64,000 nucleotides of DNA from Phytophthora quininea. Its lineage: Eukaryota; Oomycota; Peronosporomycetes; Peronosporales; Peronosporaceae. The position numbers and the translations under genes were made by a program. Shown piece by piece: positions 61,961-64,000 of this stretch (the first letter of the stretch is position 1; each line of letters opens with the position of its first letter). Location of the stretch: contig JAAVTG010000275.1 of NCBI GenBank assembly GCA_011947345.1, positions 124,001 through 188,000 on the forward strand, written 5' to 3'. The notes under the pieces were generated by a model. That model worked only from the letters and a program-made list of their open reading frames with translations, did no database searches and was not told the DNA's origin.

Positions 61961-62284
61961 TGCCGTCTTCGCCCTCAATCTCGAAATGACGCTGGCCAGC
62001 GGAAGACCGGCGTCAACCGTTGCAAACGTAGAAGATATCGGGACAGGCGGAGACCCTTCCAGCGAGACGCGTCGGTCGAAAGACGAAGAAGCACTAACGT
62101 CTTTGCAAGCACTTCTGTGTGATGGTCTTACTGCAGCAATCGATTCAAAGGCATTGATCTGCTGACAGCATCTCAAGTCTCATCAGAGCACCAAGCTGTC
62201 CTGATGACCCCCAAGAATAGCAAGTTTTGAGCATTTCGTTTGAGCTTGTGCACTGCAAAGGAAGGAGTTCGAGGTCTCAAGTCC

Positions 62285-64000
62285 ATGGAGTCTGCTGATG
62301 CTGCTTCTCCTCCGAGAAATTCGAGTTTTGAGTCTGAGAATGGGGCTGCGAATGCTCCAGCAGGTGACAGTACTCCAGTAGTATCGCCGTTGACGCACTC
62401 CATTCTGTCCCAGGCAGTCACGAATGCTATCGGTCAGACCGACCCCAAGTTGGCCTTCGATATGCTGCTAGTGAACGAGCATTTGACGTCTCAAGACGCG
62501 TCGAACCGCTCCTTAAAGGAGGAGACCGCATTTCTGAAGCAGACGCTGGTCAAGCAGACCCACGAGCAGAGCGAGATGTTCCACTACTTCCACGAGAAGA
62601 CCGACAAGCACTTGGCACAGATCGACGAGTTGGAGCGAGCGCTGATCGAAGCCCAAGTAGGGCGTGAAAGTTTAGTGGCAGCAGCAAAGAAGCGCTCGAA
62701 AACGAGCAACGAGGACGAGCAGCCGATCTCGCTAAAGCTCAGGAGGAGATCAATGCGCTGCAAGAAGATCTACGCAAAGTGCATGCGTTTGTTGCCGCCA
62801 AGCGTGAAACGGAGGCGTATATTCGTGATCTGGAGACAAAACTGGACGCCCAGCGAGCCGCTTTCCAGTCTAAAATGCAGGATGTAGAGCGCAATAATCT
62901 GGTAGAACAGGCACGAATAAAACAGGAGCTACTAGGACGGATGCAAGCGGCCAAGACAGAGCTCATGCTGCGCACGCAGGACCAAGTGGAGTCGACGACG
63001 CATCGCACTCTGTTGGAGAACGAACATTTCACACAGGAGTTAGCGTTCCAGAGTCGTGAGACTGAGAAGCTGCTCGAACGGCTGGATGAAGCCCAGCAAC
63101 ATGCTGCAGCTTTACTCGCCAAGAACAAAGTTCTCGAAATGAACGAGCGGTTGATGGCCAAGAAGAATCGGTACTACCAGAAAGTATTGGCTCGACTGCA
63201 ACACCCTCAAGAAACCCACACAGATGCAGCTGTCCAGCTCCAGCTTGAAAGCCCTAAAGCGAAAGACAACGAACCGAGAAAGCAAAGCTTAAGCTCGGTA
63301 CCAGAGGAAGATTTGTCTACCGCAAACTTGGCGGTTGCAAATCAAGAAAAGGAGAAGCGTATGGAGATTGAAGGGCAAATGCAGCGAGCGCTCGAGTGGC
63401 TCCGAGTGTTCCAGCGTGAGCGACAATTCCTTTTGTCCCAACAGGACGAAGTCGTTCAATTTCTTTATCGAGCACTCGACGAAGCTGCAGAAGCGCGGAA
63501 ATCAGCAGGTGGGGATCAAAGTACAAGCAGCGCAGAAGTGTGTTCATCTTCGAGTGACATGAACAAGCGAGTCGAAGAACTGCTCGAGCTAGCCCCAACG
63601 ACAACAACGATGGAGAGTTTTGGCCGTCGGGTGCTGGTATCTCGACCGGCTCTGGACGAACTCTCGTCGGCGGATTCTCACGAGGTGTTGATGTTCTTGC
63701 TTGAAAAGCTGCGTCTGTATCAGGTTCGGATTGCAGCTGTCTACCCGGTTTCCAGTGCCAGTCCTTGCATTGCTAGTCCGAAGCGAGAGATACTGGAACG
63801 TCAACTGGGTATAGAACTGCCTCCAATCTCGCCAACAAACGCTGTAGTTAGTGTTCCAAGTCTGACTTCGTCGCCACTGAAGCAGAAGCGGCGGGTGTTT
63901 GCCCACGTGACTGCTGCAGTTGATGCTGGGAACTCTGCGTGGAAAAGCAAACCCGTGACATTGCAGCATTCACCCCAAGCGCCACTAAGCCCCCAACTCC
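62285..64000 (+). CDS. CFAP157-like flagellar/basal-body coiled-coil protein (3' end outside window)
   Basis: ATG 62285 (MESADAASPPRNSSFESENG). A short disordered N terminus is followed by FDMLLVNEHLTSQDASNRSL and long coiled coils. At about 62690 the frame moves by one base (after SLVAAAKK); from there an uninterrupted frame runs to the end: ALENEQRGRAADLAKAQEE, YIRDLETKLDAQRAAFQSKM, NEHFTQELAFQSRETEKLL and MNERLMAKKNRYYQKVLARL. That order (IRDLExKL, LRxxMQxxxTELxxxTxxQVxxTTxRT, then MxKxxxYYQKxLxxL) resembles CFAP157, a protein of motile cilia and basal bodies; oomycete zoospores are flagellate. The later part contains Ser-rich loops and EREILERQLGIELPPISP. The frame break is the only lesion in 1.7 kb, so it is probably a sequence error. 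CFAP157 identity is inferred from pattern memory. Confidence 0.6.

Overview
The window is nuclear DNA of an oomycete, most likely Phytophthora or a close relative in the Peronosporales. It carries RxLR-dEER effector genes and relics, short GT-AG introns of about 60-75 nt, the oomycete initiator element (GCTCATTYYNCAWTTT type) upstream of two genes, bZIP proteins in which Cys replaces the invariant basic-region Asn, a PL3 pectate lyase relic and a flagellar coiled-coil gene. A few conserved genes with strong GC3 bias sit among expanded, fast-decaying families.

Layout. 1-17 kb: at least seven RxLR genes or relics, interleaved with six copies of a family whose conserved Asp / Glu-x-Gly / Lys pattern looks like a PD-(D/E)XK (Uma2/REase-like) core. 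Embedded here are two clean genes in divergent orientation: a DHHC palmitoyltransferase (5.66-6.47 kb, minus, four exons) and mitochondrial dihydrolipoyl dehydrogenase (6.93-8.43 kb, plus). 17.9-30.5 kb: four paralogous Cys-type bZIP genes, all on the minus strand, interrupted by a hAT-like transposon relic and a decayed lysosomal alpha-mannosidase. 31.5-35.8 kb: pectate lyase relics and a fifth, unrelated bZIP-like factor carrying two frame breaks.

36-61.5 kb: seven copies of a GlcNAc-transferase-like family (GT60/PF11397 type, signal peptide plus C-terminal membrane anchor), four copies of a secreted HExxHxxGxxD metalloprotease, two more nuclease-like copies in head-to-head orientation, a GH1 beta-glucosidase relic and a clean GPI-anchored Cys-rich protein. 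The striking structure is an inverted repeat: arms of about 3.1 kb (47.09-50.20 and 51.54-54.65 kb), nearly identical, around a 1.34 kb spacer, each carrying a metalloprotease 3' part, a small secreted ORF and a whole glycosyltransferase. Another glycosyltransferase (43.0-44.7 kb) is a chimera of two other copies. The window ends with a secreted Cys-containing relic and the 5' part of a CFAP157-like flagellar gene.

The genes do not form one pathway. The region reads as a duplication-prone accessory locus encoding secreted and surface functions (effectors, protease, glycosyltransferase, plant cell-wall and glycan hydrolases) with ongoing gene conversion and heavy pseudogenisation. Many otherwise well-kept genes have exactly one single-base frame break, so part of the apparent decay could be residual assembly error. 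Start codons below are ATGs chosen by me; functions are read from motifs and paralog comparison within the window, with no database search.
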